Shown piece after piece: positions 16,940-26,258 of a DNA stretch of 44,295 bases (positions are counted from its first letter, which is position 1; each line of letters starts with the position of its first letter). The notes beneath the pieces are model-generated. The model worked only from the letters and a program-made list of their open reading frames with translations, was not told the DNA's origin and did not search any database. The stretch is from an uncultured Rhodopila sp. (GTDB lineage: Bacteria > Pseudomonadota > Alphaproteobacteria > Acetobacterales > Acetobacteraceae), in NCBI GenBank assembly GCA_903851415.1, contig CAINOE010000166.1, positions 1-44,295 on the forward strand. Reading direction: 5' to 3'. A program made the translations under genes and the position numbers.

Positions 16940-18235
16940 ATGGCGTCAGCATCAAGAAACATCGACACTCTGGTATTACACGGAGGCGCCTATCGCACCG
17001 ACCCGGCCACAGGGGCGACGGCGGTGCCGATCTACCAGAGCACATCGTTCAATCTCGGCACTACCGAACATGCCGATCGGCTGGTGAATTTCGATGAGAT
17101 CGGCTTTGTATATACGCGCCTGGGCAATCCGACGCAGGATGCCCTGGAAGAACGTCTTGCCGCGATGGAGGGCGGTGCGGCGGCTCTGGCACTTGCCTCC
17201 GGCCAGGCGGCGACCGCGCTTTCCGTACTGACGCTGGTGTCCGCAGGCGACAACATCGTCACCGGCACCGATCTTTACGGCGGAAGTTGGAATTTCTTCG
17301 CCAACCGCCTTCGCCAGTTCGGTATCGAGGCGCGCTTCGTCGATCCGGCAGATCCGTCGGCGTTCGCGCGCGCCACGGACGCGCGAACCCGGCTGTATTT
17401 CGGCGAAACATTGCCGAACCCGAAGCTACAAGTGTTCCCGATCCGAGACGTTGCCGCAATCGGCCGCGGCCTTGGCATCCCGCTTATCATCGACAACACG
17501 ACGTCTCCGCTGCTCGCGCGCCCTATCGACCATGGGGCGGCGATCGTGATTTATTCCGCGACGAAGTATATCGGCGGCCACGGCACCACGATCGGCGGCG
17601 CCATCATCGACAGCGGCCAGTTCCCATGGGAGGAGTTCGCGGAGCGCCACCGGCTCCTGACCGGTCCCGATCCGTCCTATAATGGCAGAAGCTGGGTCGA
17701 CATCGCACGCAAGTTCGGCCCCGTCGCTTACATTTTCGCTGCGCGCGCCGGGCTGCTGCGCGATCTCGGGCCCGCCATTGCGCCGCAGAACGCGTTCCAG
17801 TTGATCCAGGGCCTGGAAACATTGCCGCTGCGTATCCAGCGTCACAGCGAGAACGCGGCCCGGGTGGCGGCGTATTTGTCCGGGCACCCGAAGGTCGAGA
17901 CCGTCATCTTCCCGGGGCTGCAAACCGGCGAGGCGCGCCGCCGGGCCGATGCGGTGCTGAAGGGCGGCTATAGCGGTCTTGTCGGGTTCGAAGTCAACGG
18001 CGGGGCTGCCGCCGGGCGCCGCTTTATCGATTCGCTGAAGCTGTTCTTCCACGTTGCCAACATCGGCGATGTGCATAGTCTGGCAATCCACCCGGCCTCT
18101 ACCACTCATGCGCAACTTTCGCCTGAGGAACAACTCGCCACCGGCGTAACCGCCGGCTATGTTCGCCTGTCGGTCGGGGTTGAAAATATCGACGATATCA
18201 TTGCCGATATCGCGCAGGCCCTGGAGCAGGCGTAG
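16940..18235 (+). CDS. metY: O-acetylhomoserine sulfhydrylase / aminocarboxypropyltransferase (MetY-like)
   Basis: A 431-residue PLP-dependent enzyme of the Cys/Met metabolism family. Features are the N-terminal LVLHGG, VYTRLGNPT, the PLP-lysine motif SATKYIGGH (Lys near residue 212) and the late SLAIHPASTTH. MetY-type enzymes join O-acetylhomoserine with sulfide or methanethiol, giving homocysteine or methionine. In Rhodospirillum rubrum such an enzyme captures the methanethiol released by methylthio-alkane reductase. Here it lies one base upstream of the NifD-like gene D3, so a thiol product of D3-K3 is its likely substrate. The ATG at 16940 follows a GAGGAG site. Strong family call; the methanethiol preference is inference. 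Confidence 0.93.
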   Translation: MASASRNIDTLVLHGGAYRTDPATGATAVPIYQSTSFNLGTTEHADRLVNFDEIGFVYTRLGNPTQDALEERLAAMEGGAAALALASGQAATALSVLTLVSAGDNIVTGTDLYGGSWNFFANRLRQFGIEARFVDPADPSAFARATDARTRLYFGETLPNPKLQVFPIRDVAAIGRGLGIPLIIDNTTSPLLARPIDHGAAIVIYSATKYIGGHGTTIGGAIIDSGQFPWEEFAERHRLLTGPDPSYNGRSWVDIARKFGPVAYIFAARAGLLRDLGPAIAPQNAFQLIQGLETLPLRIQRHSENAARVAAYLSGHPKVETVIFPGLQTGEARRRADAVLKGGYSGLVGFEVNGGAAAGRRFIDSLKLFFHVANIGDVHSLAIHPASTTHAQLSPEEQLATGVTAGYVRLSVGVENIDDIIADIAQALEQA

Positions 18236-18236
18236 C

Positions 18237-19745
18237 ATGGCAATCAATCTCAAGACGACGCAGGCGGAGACGCGCGAACAGCGGCTCGGCACCATCACTC
18301 ACTGGGAAGGCAGCGCGGATCAGCTTGCGCGCGATTCCGCTTTTACGCATGGCTGCGAAAAGGGGTGCGATAACGGTGGCCGGCGTTTGTGCGAGCAGAA
18401 CGCACCGTTCGCCCAGGCTTCGATGTGTGCCGAGAATATTGCCGTTACCAACGCTACGATCATCCAGGACTCGGTCGTGATCCAGCATTCGCCGATTGGT
18501 TGCGCGGTCAGCCAGTCGTTTACATGCCGATACTACCGCGACCTTGCCGCCCGACGCGGTTGGGAGCTTGAAGATCCGCAATCGATGTGCACCAATTTGG
18601 CTGAGCAGGACATGGTGTTCGGCGGCGGCCCCAAGTTGGAAGACGCGATCCGGGAAGCGTGGCAGCGCCACCATCCGCGGGTGATCTTCGTTGCGACCTC
18701 CTGCGCTACGGGCATCATCGGCGATGACGTTGACGCCGCAGCGGCGCGGCTGGAAGCGGAAATCGGCGTTCCGGTCGTTCCGCTGCATTGCGAGGGGTTC
18801 AAATCGAAGCACTGGAGCAGCGGCTGGGACGTGATCGAGCACGGCATCCTGCGCCGCCTCGTCGGCCGTGACCCCGGGCGCAAACAGGAAGATCTGATCA
18901 ACGTCATTCATCTCGGCGGTTCCGACGTCTTTACGCCGCTGCTGCGCCCGTTGGGGCTGCGCGCCAATCTGGTGATGGGCGGCAATACCCTCGAACGCCT
19001 TGCGGAAATGTCGGAGGCGTCGGCATCCGTGACGATGTGCTTTGTGCTGTCGTACCTGGCGACAGGCTTGGAGCAGGAATACGGCGTGCCGGAAATCAAG
19101 GCACCGCTGCCCTACGGGCTTGGCGACACCGATACGTGGCTGCGGGAAATCGCGCGTGTCACCCGCCGCGAAGATCGCGTCGAGGCATTGATCGCCAGCG
19201 AGCGCGCCCGCGTCGAACCCGAGCTTTCGCGGCTGCGCAAGGCGCTAGCAGGCAAGAAAGGCTTCGTTGCGGCCGGCGCGGCTTTTGCGCATGGGCTGCT
19301 GGCGGTTCTTCGCGAGCTGGGTGTGCAGGTGGATGGGGCCTATTCGTTTCATCACGATCCCAGCACCGACAGCGGCGACCCGAGGCAGGACACGTTGAGC
19401 CATCTGGTGGAAACCTGGGGCGACATTCCCAACTTCACAGTCAGTCCCGACCAACATTTCCAGGCGCACGCGGCGCTTCAGCGGTCCCGGCCGGATTTCG
19501 TTATTTGCCGGCACAGCGACAGCATGGCCGTGCTGTCGGCCCGCATCGGGATACCGGTGCTGCCGATTTTCTATTCCAACGATGGCCTGGGCTATGAAGG
19601 TCTGCTGACGATCGGCCGTGCCATCCTGCGTATCCTTCCGCGAGCCCGCTTCTGCCAGGATGTCGCAGTGCACTCGGATTTTCCATACCAACCGTGGTGG
19701 CTGCAGCAAACCGATCCGTTCGCCCTGGTAAGCGACCTGGCCTGA
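18237..19745 (+). CDS. Nitrogenase-like alpha subunit, divergent Mar-type (D3)
   Basis: A 502-residue NifD-like component. It keeps the three P-cluster-type cysteines (QASMCAEN, HSPIGCAVS, ATSCATGIIGDD) and a cysteine where NifD holds its cofactor ligand (SVTMCFVLSYL). By hand alignment the NifD cofactor histidine (YHGYDG region) is replaced: the local sequence is GLGYEG. It also has the extra N-terminal cysteine set GCEKGC...LC shared with D1 and D2. With K3 it should form an alpha2beta2 catalytic component reducing a C-S or related substrate, fed electrons by a NifH-like protein. No H gene is adjacent, so it must use H1/H2 or another. It starts one base after the metY stop. It is clearly more diverged from D1 and D2 than these are from each other. 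Confidence 0.85.
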   Translation: MAINLKTTQAETREQRLGTITHWEGSADQLARDSAFTHGCEKGCDNGGRRLCEQNAPFAQASMCAENIAVTNATIIQDSVVIQHSPIGCAVSQSFTCRYYRDLAARRGWELEDPQSMCTNLAEQDMVFGGGPKLEDAIREAWQRHHPRVIFVATSCATGIIGDDVDAAAARLEAEIGVPVVPLHCEGFKSKHWSSGWDVIEHGILRRLVGRDPGRKQEDLINVIHLGGSDVFTPLLRPLGLRANLVMGGNTLERLAEMSEASASVTMCFVLSYLATGLEQEYGVPEIKAPLPYGLGDTDTWLREIARVTRREDRVEALIASERARVEPELSRLRKALAGKKGFVAAGAAFAHGLLAVLRELGVQVDGAYSFHHDPSTDSGDPRQDTLSHLVETWGDIPNFTVSPDQHFQAHAALQRSRPDFVICRHSDSMAVLSARIGIPVLPIFYSNDGLGYEGLLTIGRAILRILPRARFCQDVAVHSDFPYQPWWLQQTDPFALVSDLA

Positions 19746-19756
19746 GCGGGATGGTT

Positions 19757-21103
19757 ATGTCCGAAACAAGCGGCGATTTCTGTAGTTCGCCCGGTCCGAT
19801 TGAACAGGTTCGCTATGGCTGCAGCCTTGGTGCGCTGGCGAGCGTGATCGCCATTCCGGGCGCGATACCGATCACCCATTGCGGCCCGGGCTGCGCGACC
19901 AAGCAATTCCATGCGCTGTCCGGCCTGAATGCTTATCAGGGCGGCGAATTCCACGTTCCCAGCACCAACATCGGCAACCGCGAGGTCATTTTCGGCGGCG
20001 CCGATCGGCTGGATGAGCTGATCGGCGCAACGTTGAAGGTGATGCAGGCGGATCTGTTTGTGGTGCAGTCCGGCTGCATCCCCGGTCTGGTCGGAGATGA
20101 CGTCGGCAGCGTCGTCGGGAAATACCGCCGCAAAGGCGTGCCGATCGTTTTTGCTGAAACGAGTGGGTATCGGGGAAACAATTTCACGGGCCACGAAACG
20201 ATCATCCGGGCGATCATCGACCAGTTTATCGGGGCCTATGATGGTCCGCGCGAGCCGGGGCTGGTGAATGTCTGGTCGTTGCTGCCGTACCAAAATCCGT
20301 TCTGGCGCGGCGATCTCGGCGAGCTCCGGCGTATCCTTGAGGGGATTGGCTTGCGGGTGAACATCCTGTTCGGACCGTCGAGCGCGGGTCTGGCGGAATG
20401 GCGGGCGATTCCCGCGGCGCAGTTCAATCTCGTGCTGTCGCCGTGGCTGGGTGTGGCGACGGCGGAGCATCTGCAACGGACCTATGGGCAGCCATTCCTG
20501 CACGTGCCGGCCATCCCGATCGGCGCGAAGCTGACCAGTGCGTTTTTGCGTCGGGTGGCGGCATTCGCCGATCTCGATACGCAACGGGTCGAAGCGTTCA
20601 TTGCGGCGGAGGAGAAGGAGTACTATCTGTATCTCCGGGACTTTGCGACCTTTTACGCCGGTTGCGCCAGCCAGTATCAGCTTCCGTCGCATCTCGTGGT
20701 TGTCGGGGAGAGTGCCTATAATCTTGCTGTAACAAAATTCATGTTCGACCAGCTTGGTTTGGAGCCGGGCTGCCAGGTGATCACCGAGAATCCGCCGGAG
20801 GCTTTCCGCGAGGCGATCAATGCCGAATACCGCAAACTCGGCGGCGAGGTCGCGTTCGAGGTGGATGGCCATCTGATCCACAAAGCAGTCCGCGAAACCG
20901 ATTTCGCCGGCTGGTTGCCGATCGTTTTTGGTTCGACATGGGAGGGTGAGGTGGCAGGGGAACTCCGGGCCCCGCTTGTCGAAATCGGATATCCCTGCAC
21001 GGACGAAGTTGTGCTGTCCCGCACTTATGTCGGTTACCGGGGCGCGCTGGCCCTGATCGAACGCACCTATACGACGGTGGTGCGGGCCAGCACGTTGGCG
21101 TAA
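19757..21103 (+). CDS. Nitrogenase-like beta subunit, divergent Mar-type (K3)
   Basis: A NifK-like component of about 448 residues. All three P-cluster-type cysteines are recognisable (RYGCSLGAL, CGPGCATKQF, VQSGCIPGLVGDD). It lacks the long N-terminal extension of true NifK. The conserved stretches WSLLPYQNPFWRGDLGE and VGYRGALALIERTY are shared with K1 and K2. The start is probably ATG 19757 (a GAGCGGG lies about 9 bases upstream); ATG 19751 is also in frame. It ends 5 bp from the convergent PaaK-type gene without a visible terminator. It is the partner of D3 in the metY operon. Confidence 0.85.
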   Translation: MSETSGDFCSSPGPIEQVRYGCSLGALASVIAIPGAIPITHCGPGCATKQFHALSGLNAYQGGEFHVPSTNIGNREVIFGGADRLDELIGATLKVMQADLFVVQSGCIPGLVGDDVGSVVGKYRRKGVPIVFAETSGYRGNNFTGHETIIRAIIDQFIGAYDGPREPGLVNVWSLLPYQNPFWRGDLGELRRILEGIGLRVNILFGPSSAGLAEWRAIPAAQFNLVLSPWLGVATAEHLQRTYGQPFLHVPAIPIGAKLTSAFLRRVAAFADLDTQRVEAFIAAEEKEYYLYLRDFATFYAGCASQYQLPSHLVVVGESAYNLAVTKFMFDQLGLEPGCQVITENPPEAFREAINAEYRKLGGEVAFEVDGHLIHKAVRETDFAGWLPIVFGSTWEGEVAGELRAPLVEIGYPCTDEVVLSRTYVGYRGALALIERTYTTVVRASTLA

Positions 21104-21108
21104 CGCTG

Positions 21109-22437
21109 TCAGGACCAGACACCGGCGCGCCGATCGTCGACGCGCTTGGCTTTGTGGGTGGCGCGGGGAAGAGTATTGTCGGGGAGGACGGTGACGCGCG
21201 CTGTCACTCCCGTAACAGATTTGAGCTGACGCGCAAAGCTGTGGGTGAGATCTTCATCGGTGCCATTGTAGCCGTGGGCGCGTTCAACCTCCACGGTCAG
21301 CACGTCGAGATGATCGATACGCTCCACCACCAGACGATATTCGCCGGTCAGGTTGTTGTCCTTGCGGGCGATCGCTTCCACGTCGCTGGGAAAAATATTG
21401 ACCCCCTTGATGATCAGCATGTCGTCGAGGCGGCCGTGCACGCCCTCCATCCGGATCGATGTGCGGCCGCAACTGCACGGTTCTTCGGTGAAGCTGACGA
21501 TGTCGCCGGTGCGGAAGCGGATCATCGGCCGCGCGGATTTCTTCAGCGTGGTCAGCACGAGCTCGCCGCGGTCACCCGGTTTGACAGGAAGCTGCGTGTC
21601 CTGGTCGAGCGCTTCGACAAGGATATGGTCCTCTGCCCAATGCAGACCGTTTCGCGCCTCGCACATGCCGGCACAGGACCCGAAAATGTCGGACAGGCCG
21701 TAATAATCGTACACCCGGGCGCCCCACAATGCCTCGATCCGGCTGCGGGTTTCGGGGATGGAACCGCCCGGTTCGCCAGCAACGAAAATCCGCCGCACGG
21801 CGAGTTCCCGTTGCAGGTCGATGCCGTCCCTGACCGCCGTTTCCCCCAGGTACCAGGCGTAGGACGGCGTGGTCCAGATGATCGTTGCCTGAAACTGGCG
21901 CAGGATCTGCAAAAGCCGCTCGGATGGCACGGTGCCGGCATGGATGCTGAGTGCGCCGAGCTTCTGCGCCCCGAGCACGCAGGGGCCGCCGATAAACAGC
22001 GAGAAATTCAGTGAGTGGCAATAACGGTCGAGCGGCCGCATCCCGGACGACCAGAACTGCCGGGATTCGTAATCGATCCATTCATCGAAATCGCGTGCCG
22101 TGAAGGGAGAAGCCGTCGGCACGCCGGTCGATCCGGACGATGCCGAGATGTAGACGATATCGCGTTCCGGCACCGCCACAAGGTCGCCGAATGGCGGCAC
22201 GGCAAGCTGGCGCTCACGCAGGACATGCTTGGTGATAAACGGAAAACGGCGGATGTCATCGAGGCTTTTCACCTGATCCGGATGCACGCCCGCGGTGTCG
22301 AAGGAAGCCCGATAATACGGTGAGTTATCATATGCGTGCCGCAGATGACGCTGCAGAAGCCCTAGTTTGAGACGATCCCACTCCGCCCGGCTTTGCGTTT
22401 CCAGAGCCTCATCCCAATAGTCCCGTTCGGCCGTCAT
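21109..22437 (-). CDS. Phenylacetate-CoA ligase (PaaK)-family adenylating enzyme at the end of the reductase operon
   Basis: A 442-residue enzyme of the PaaK-like ANL family: SASSGSTGVPTA (ATP loop, about residues 98-109), YYGLSDIFG, RTGDIV, a CSCGRT metal-binding turn and GRLDDMLIIKGVNIFPSDVE. It adenylates a carboxylate and transfers it to CoA. It is 31 bp downstream of K2 in the same direction, so it belongs to the eight-gene B-H1-D1-K1-H2-D2-K2-ligase unit. As far as I know a CoA ligase is not part of the described mar locus. The substrate could be a methylthio- or aryl-carboxylate whose thioester is acted on by the island; this is speculation. Family call is strong. Confidence 0.9.
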   Translation of the reverse strand: MTAERDYWDEALETQSRAEWDRLKLGLLQRHLRHAYDNSPYYRASFDTAGVHPDQVKSLDDIRRFPFITKHVLRERQLAVPPFGDLVAVPERDIVYISASSGSTGVPTASPFTARDFDEWIDYESRQFWSSGMRPLDRYCHSLNFSLFIGGPCVLGAQKLGALSIHAGTVPSERLLQILRQFQATIIWTTPSYAWYLGETAVRDGIDLQRELAVRRIFVAGEPGGSIPETRSRIEALWGARVYDYYGLSDIFGSCAGMCEARNGLHWAEDHILVEALDQDTQLPVKPGDRGELVLTTLKKSARPMIRFRTGDIVSFTEEPCSCGRTSIRMEGVHGRLDDMLIIKGVNIFPSDVEAIARKDNNLTGEYRLVVERIDHLDVLTVEVERAHGYNGTDEDLTHSFARQLKSVTGVTARVTVLPDNTLPRATHKAKRVDDRRAGVWS

Positions 22438-22468
22438 GAAATAGTCCTAAAGTTTATGCTCGCGCCAC

Positions 22469-23833
22469 TCACCCGAGAAGAACCGTGCTGTAGATTCGCT
22501 CGATCAACGTCAGGGCGCCGCGATATCCGACATTTGCGCGTGATAGCACGACCTCGCTGGTTGCGGGAGAACCGATTTCGACGAGGAATCCCTTCAGTTG
22601 GTTCGCGGTTCCGCGCTCCCATCCCGTTGCCAGCAGCAGCGGCCGCTTGTTGCCGAAATCCGTTTCGCGAAGCAGTTCCTGAACGAGGTATCCGTCTTCG
22701 GTAATTGAAACGTCCGCCGAAACGTCATGATCGATCGCGCGAAACTCCGCCCGGATCGCCTCGCGGTATTCCGCAGGTGGATCGTCCGTAATGATCTGGC
22801 GGGCCGGGATCAGCCCCAACTGCCGCACCAGGAACTTGGTGATGGCGAGAACATAGGCGGCATCGCCAACGACCGCGAACCTGGACGGCAGAGCCTGCCG
22901 GCTCTGCGCATAGAAGTCCGCGAAACCCTGGATGTAATCGTAATAGGTTTCCTCTTCCGCGGCGATGAAGGCCTCGACGCCGGCGGCAGGCAGTTCCGCG
23001 AACGCGCCAACCTGCCGCAGGAACTCTCCGGTCTGTTTGGAACCAATGGGGATGGCCGGAACATGCAGGAACGGTTGTCCGTATCTTTGTTCCAGATGCC
23101 GCGCGGTCGCCAGGCCAAGCCATGGCGACAATACCAGGTTAAATTGCGCCTGCGGAATCGATTTCCACTCCGCGATGCCGCTGGATGACGGACCGAACAG
23201 CGTGTTCACCCGTAGTCCGATGCCCTCCAGCAGGCGCTTGATTTCAGTCAGGTCGCCCCGCCAGAACGTGTTCTGGTAAGGCAACAGCGACCATAGGTTC
23301 ACCAGCCGCGGCTCGCGGACACGAGACGCCTCGCCAACGAATTGATCGATGATCGCCTGCGTCACCACCTCATGGCCGTTGAAGTTGTTGCCGCGAAACC
23401 CGCCGGTTTCCGCATAGACGATTGGCACATCCCGCTTCTGGAAGTCACGCACCACCGAGCCGACGTCGTCGCCCACCAGGTCGGGGATGCAGCCTGTCAC
23501 GACAACAAACAGATCCGCATCCAGCACCCCCAGCGTCGATTCGATCAGTTCCGCCAGCCGATCGGCGCCGCCGAAGATGACCTCGCGCTGAGAGGCGTTG
23601 GTGCTGGGCGCGACATAAGCACCGCCCTGATGGCCATTGGTGAACGTCAGGCTGCGATACTGCTTGGTTGCGCATCCGGGCCCGCAATGGGTAATCGGGA
23701 CGACCCGCTTGATCGCCGCCGCCGACTGCATCGCCCCCAGCGCGCACGCATAGCGCGCCTGCTCGATCGGCCCGGAATGATCCGGTTGCTCGTGCGGCTG
23801 TTTGCTGCGGGCCTGTAATGGGACGGCGCCCAT
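22469..23833 (-). CDS. marK: Methylthio-alkane reductase-like beta subunit (K2)
   Basis: A 454-residue NifK-like protein. P-cluster-type cysteines are in RYACALGAMQ, CGPGCATKQY and VVTGCIPDLVGDD. Its opening is short, as in other nitrogenase-like beta chains outside nitrogen fixation. Very similar to K1 along its length (shared LLPYQNTFWRGDL, EIKRLLEGIGLRVN, FNLVLSPWLGL, NVGYRGALTLIERIYST) but lacking the Gly/Trp-rich loop of K1. It starts 2 bp after the D2 stop. Expected to form the catalytic D2K2 heterotetramer. The Mar assignment rests on resemblance of the whole locus plus metY to the Rhodospirillum rubrum system. Confidence 0.85.
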   Translation of the reverse strand: MGAVPLQARSKQPHEQPDHSGPIEQARYACALGAMQSAAAIKRVVPITHCGPGCATKQYRSLTFTNGHQGGAYVAPSTNASQREVIFGGADRLAELIESTLGVLDADLFVVVTGCIPDLVGDDVGSVVRDFQKRDVPIVYAETGGFRGNNFNGHEVVTQAIIDQFVGEASRVREPRLVNLWSLLPYQNTFWRGDLTEIKRLLEGIGLRVNTLFGPSSSGIAEWKSIPQAQFNLVLSPWLGLATARHLEQRYGQPFLHVPAIPIGSKQTGEFLRQVGAFAELPAAGVEAFIAAEEETYYDYIQGFADFYAQSRQALPSRFAVVGDAAYVLAITKFLVRQLGLIPARQIITDDPPAEYREAIRAEFRAIDHDVSADVSITEDGYLVQELLRETDFGNKRPLLLATGWERGTANQLKGFLVEIGSPATSEVVLSRANVGYRGALTLIERIYSTVLLG

Positions 23834-23835
23834 GA

Positions 23836-25353
23836 TCAGACCACCTCACGCGCAAGCGCGAAGGGGTCCTGCTGCTCCAGCCACGACTTCTTGTATGGCA
23901 GCGTCGTATGGGCGGCGAGGTCCTCGTGGAACTTTCTTTGGGCCAGAACCGATAGGATCTCCTCGCCCAAATCGATAAGACCCTGGTATCCAACCGGAAG
24001 ATTCGAATCCCCCTCCAGCGGCAGCGCCGCAACGCCGAGGCGGGACGCCAGCGGCGACAGGCCGCCATGGCGGATAACGATGAAATCCGGATTGACCCGC
24101 TTCAGCAGATTGAACAACTGATAGGGCTGCCCGTTGGCGACGCTGAGATGCTCGATATCGCCGTACGTATCGATCAGATGGCCCAACGTATCCCGCTGCT
24201 TGTCGGGATTGTCGTAGACCGGATCGTGATGATACATCAGCGATCCATCCAGCGTCACGCCAAGTTCGCGCAGCGCCGCAATGACGCCATGGGCAAACCC
24301 CTCGCCCATCGCAACATAGCCCTTCACGCCGGTCAGTCGCCGGCGCAACTCGTCAACCTTCGGTCCGACCCGGGCGTGCTCGCTGGCGATGAAGCGCTCG
24401 GCCTGTTCCTCGCGGTGGGTAACCTTGGCGATGGCACGCAGCCATGCATCCGTGCCGGCGAAACCATACGGCGGTGGAGATTTGATCTCCGGCACGCCAA
24501 ACTCCTGCTCCAACGACGCGCCCAAATAACTGGCGAGCGAATAGCAAAAACTCGTCGACGCCGCGGCTTCGGAAAGCTGAGCCAGATTTTCGACCGTTGC
24601 GACGTTAACGACGAGGTTCACGCGCAGGCCGAGGTTCGCCAGCATCGGGGTATAGATATCCGTTCCCGACAACACGAAGACATTGATCAGGTCTTCCTGC
24701 TTCCGCGGCGGATTGCGGCGCACGATCTGGCGCAGGATAGCGTGCTGGATCGCATCGAACCCGGAACTCCAATGCTTGGATTTGAAACCTTCACAGAACA
24801 CCGGAACGATCGGGATGCCGAATTCCTCCTCGGACTCCCGGGTAACGCTCTCCACATCGTCCCCGATAATGCCGGTGGCGCACGACGTTGCAATGAAGAT
24901 GGCGTTCGGGCGGTGCCGCTCCCACGCCATCTGTATCGCCTCCCGCAACTTCTCGACGCCGCCGTAAACCATGTCGCGCTCGCCAAGATTCGTGGAAATG
25001 CCGATCGCGTCGGTGGGGATCTGGCCGCGGCGGACGGTACAGGTGCGATAGGAGACGTTCGTTCCCGCCTGTCCCGCACTGCATCCGACAGGCGAGTGAT
25101 AGATCAGCACGGCATCGCGCACATGGCTGGCCTGGTATTCGACGACCTGCTCGGCACAGCCGGCGCCCTGGGTGAACGGCCCCTGCAGTTCGCACAGCTT
25201 GCCGTTCTTGCCTGAACCGCAGGAGGATCCGCAATCGCTGCCCGAATATCCGGAATGTGCCGCAAGCTCGGTCGCCTTCCCGTCCCAGCCGATGATGGTG
25301 CCAAGCCGCTGCTCGCGATTTTCGACAACCGCCGTCCGCAGGTTGATCGTCAT
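23836..25353 (-). CDS. marD: Methylthio-alkane reductase-like alpha subunit (D2)
   Basis: A 505-residue NifD-like protein. P-cluster-type cysteines are in QGAGCAEQ, HSPVGCSAG and ATSCATGIIGDD; a cofactor-ligand-type cysteine is in STSFCYSLASYL. The NifD histidine ligand position reads VGYQG, so no obvious equivalent. Extra N-terminal cysteines appear as DCGSSC...LC. The first 20 residues are identical to those of D1 (MTINLRTAV then VENREQRLGTI), part of the duplicated DNA at 25291-26245. Together with K2 and H2 it forms the second complete HDK set. Direct evidence for substrate is lacking; methyl thioethers are likely by analogy. Confidence 0.85.
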   Translation of the reverse strand: MTINLRTAVVENREQRLGTIIGWDGKATELAAHSGYSGSDCGSSCGSGKNGKLCELQGPFTQGAGCAEQVVEYQASHVRDAVLIYHSPVGCSAGQAGTNVSYRTCTVRRGQIPTDAIGISTNLGERDMVYGGVEKLREAIQMAWERHRPNAIFIATSCATGIIGDDVESVTRESEEEFGIPIVPVFCEGFKSKHWSSGFDAIQHAILRQIVRRNPPRKQEDLINVFVLSGTDIYTPMLANLGLRVNLVVNVATVENLAQLSEAAASTSFCYSLASYLGASLEQEFGVPEIKSPPPYGFAGTDAWLRAIAKVTHREEQAERFIASEHARVGPKVDELRRRLTGVKGYVAMGEGFAHGVIAALRELGVTLDGSLMYHHDPVYDNPDKQRDTLGHLIDTYGDIEHLSVANGQPYQLFNLLKRVNPDFIVIRHGGLSPLASRLGVAALPLEGDSNLPVGYQGLIDLGEEILSVLAQRKFHEDLAAHTTLPYKKSWLEQQDPFALAREVV

Positions 25354-26245
25354 GATACTGTCTCCCCGTTCAGGCCGTCACGCGCTCACGCTCCGCGGCA
25401 CGCTCGATTTCCACAAGCTGATTGGCCCATCCGCCGGACCATTCGCGAAGCTGTTCCGGGTTCAACGCCACCGGCACCTTCGATTCGGTATGCTCGGCGA
25501 TGCGCCGTGCCAGAACCCGGTACACCTCCGCCTGTGGCGAATTCGGTGCCGCCTCGATCGTGGTCCGGCCGGACAGTTCCGCCTGCGTCACCGTCAACGA
25601 CCGCGGCACATACTGCACAATCTGCGTCTTCGTGCGTTCAGCGAAATCGTCGATGATCTGCCGGTGGAAGTCGGTGTTCATCGAATTGGCAATGATCCCG
25701 CCCAGCAACGCCCCGCCGGAGTTCGAATATTTCTCGATCCCCCGGAACAGGTTATTCGCCGCGAAGATCGCCATGAAATCCGCCGACGACACGGTAAACA
25801 CATGCTCCGCGATCCCCTCGCGGATCGGCACCGCAAAGCCGCCGCACACAACGTCGCCGAGCACGTCGTAGATGACGATGTCGATGTCCAGTTCCTCGAA
25901 GATCTGTTGCTGCTTCAGCAGTTCCACCGCCGTGATGATGCCGCGCCCGGCGCAGCCCACGCCCGGGGCCGGACCGCCGGCCTCAACGCAGTAGATGCCC
26001 TTGAAGCCGAGGAAGATCGCTTCATGTGCATCGACCCGGCGTTTTCCCGCCAGCAGATCCAGCACCGACGGGATATACTCGCCGCCGCGCAGCGTATTGG
26101 TGGAATCCGCCTTTGGATCGCAGCCGAACTGCATCACCTTATAGCCGGCCTCGGCCAGTGCGGCGCTGATGTTGGAGGTGGTGGTGGACTTGCCGATGCC
26201 GCCCTTGCCGTAAATCGCGATCTGCTTGGGTTTCTTGCCTGACAT
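25291..26245. repeat. Direct repeat, copy 2 (start of D2 plus all of H2)
   Basis: About 955 bp pairing with 29101-30055 at a constant offset of 3810 bp. It spans the first 21 codons of D, the 16-bp D-H gap and the entire H gene. The first 87 bp match exactly by eye, as does most of 25640-25990, while 25490-25640 has many synonymous changes. The shared gap and the constant gene order show a tandem duplication of an HDK unit. Confidence 0.9.
25370..26245 (-). CDS. marH: Methylthio-alkane reductase-like iron protein (H2)
   Basis: A 291-residue NifH-like ATP-dependent reductase. P-loop GKGGIGKST (about residues 13-21), cluster-ligand cysteines in PGVGCAGRG (near 100) and GDVVCGGFA (near 135), and the switch region between them. 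A homodimer would bridge one [4Fe-4S] cluster and deliver electrons to D/K. The arginine that is ADP-ribosylated in NifH is present (CAGRG), so DraT-type control is conceivable. By eye only two residues differ from H1 (Pro for Ala in APNSPQAEV; Thr for Pro near the end). The gene lies 13 bp after K1 and 16 bp before D2. Confidence 0.93.
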   Translation of the reverse strand: MSGKKPKQIAIYGKGGIGKSTTTSNISAALAEAGYKVMQFGCDPKADSTNTLRGGEYIPSVLDLLAGKRRVDAHEAIFLGFKGIYCVEAGGPAPGVGCAGRGIITAVELLKQQQIFEELDIDIVIYDVLGDVVCGGFAVPIREGIAEHVFTVSSADFMAIFAANNLFRGIEKYSNSGGALLGGIIANSMNTDFHRQIIDDFAERTKTQIVQYVPRSLTVTQAELSGRTTIEAAPNSPQAEVYRVLARRIAEHTESKVPVALNPEQLREWSGGWANQLVEIERAAERERVTA

Positions 26246-26258
26246 GGAAATCTCCTGG

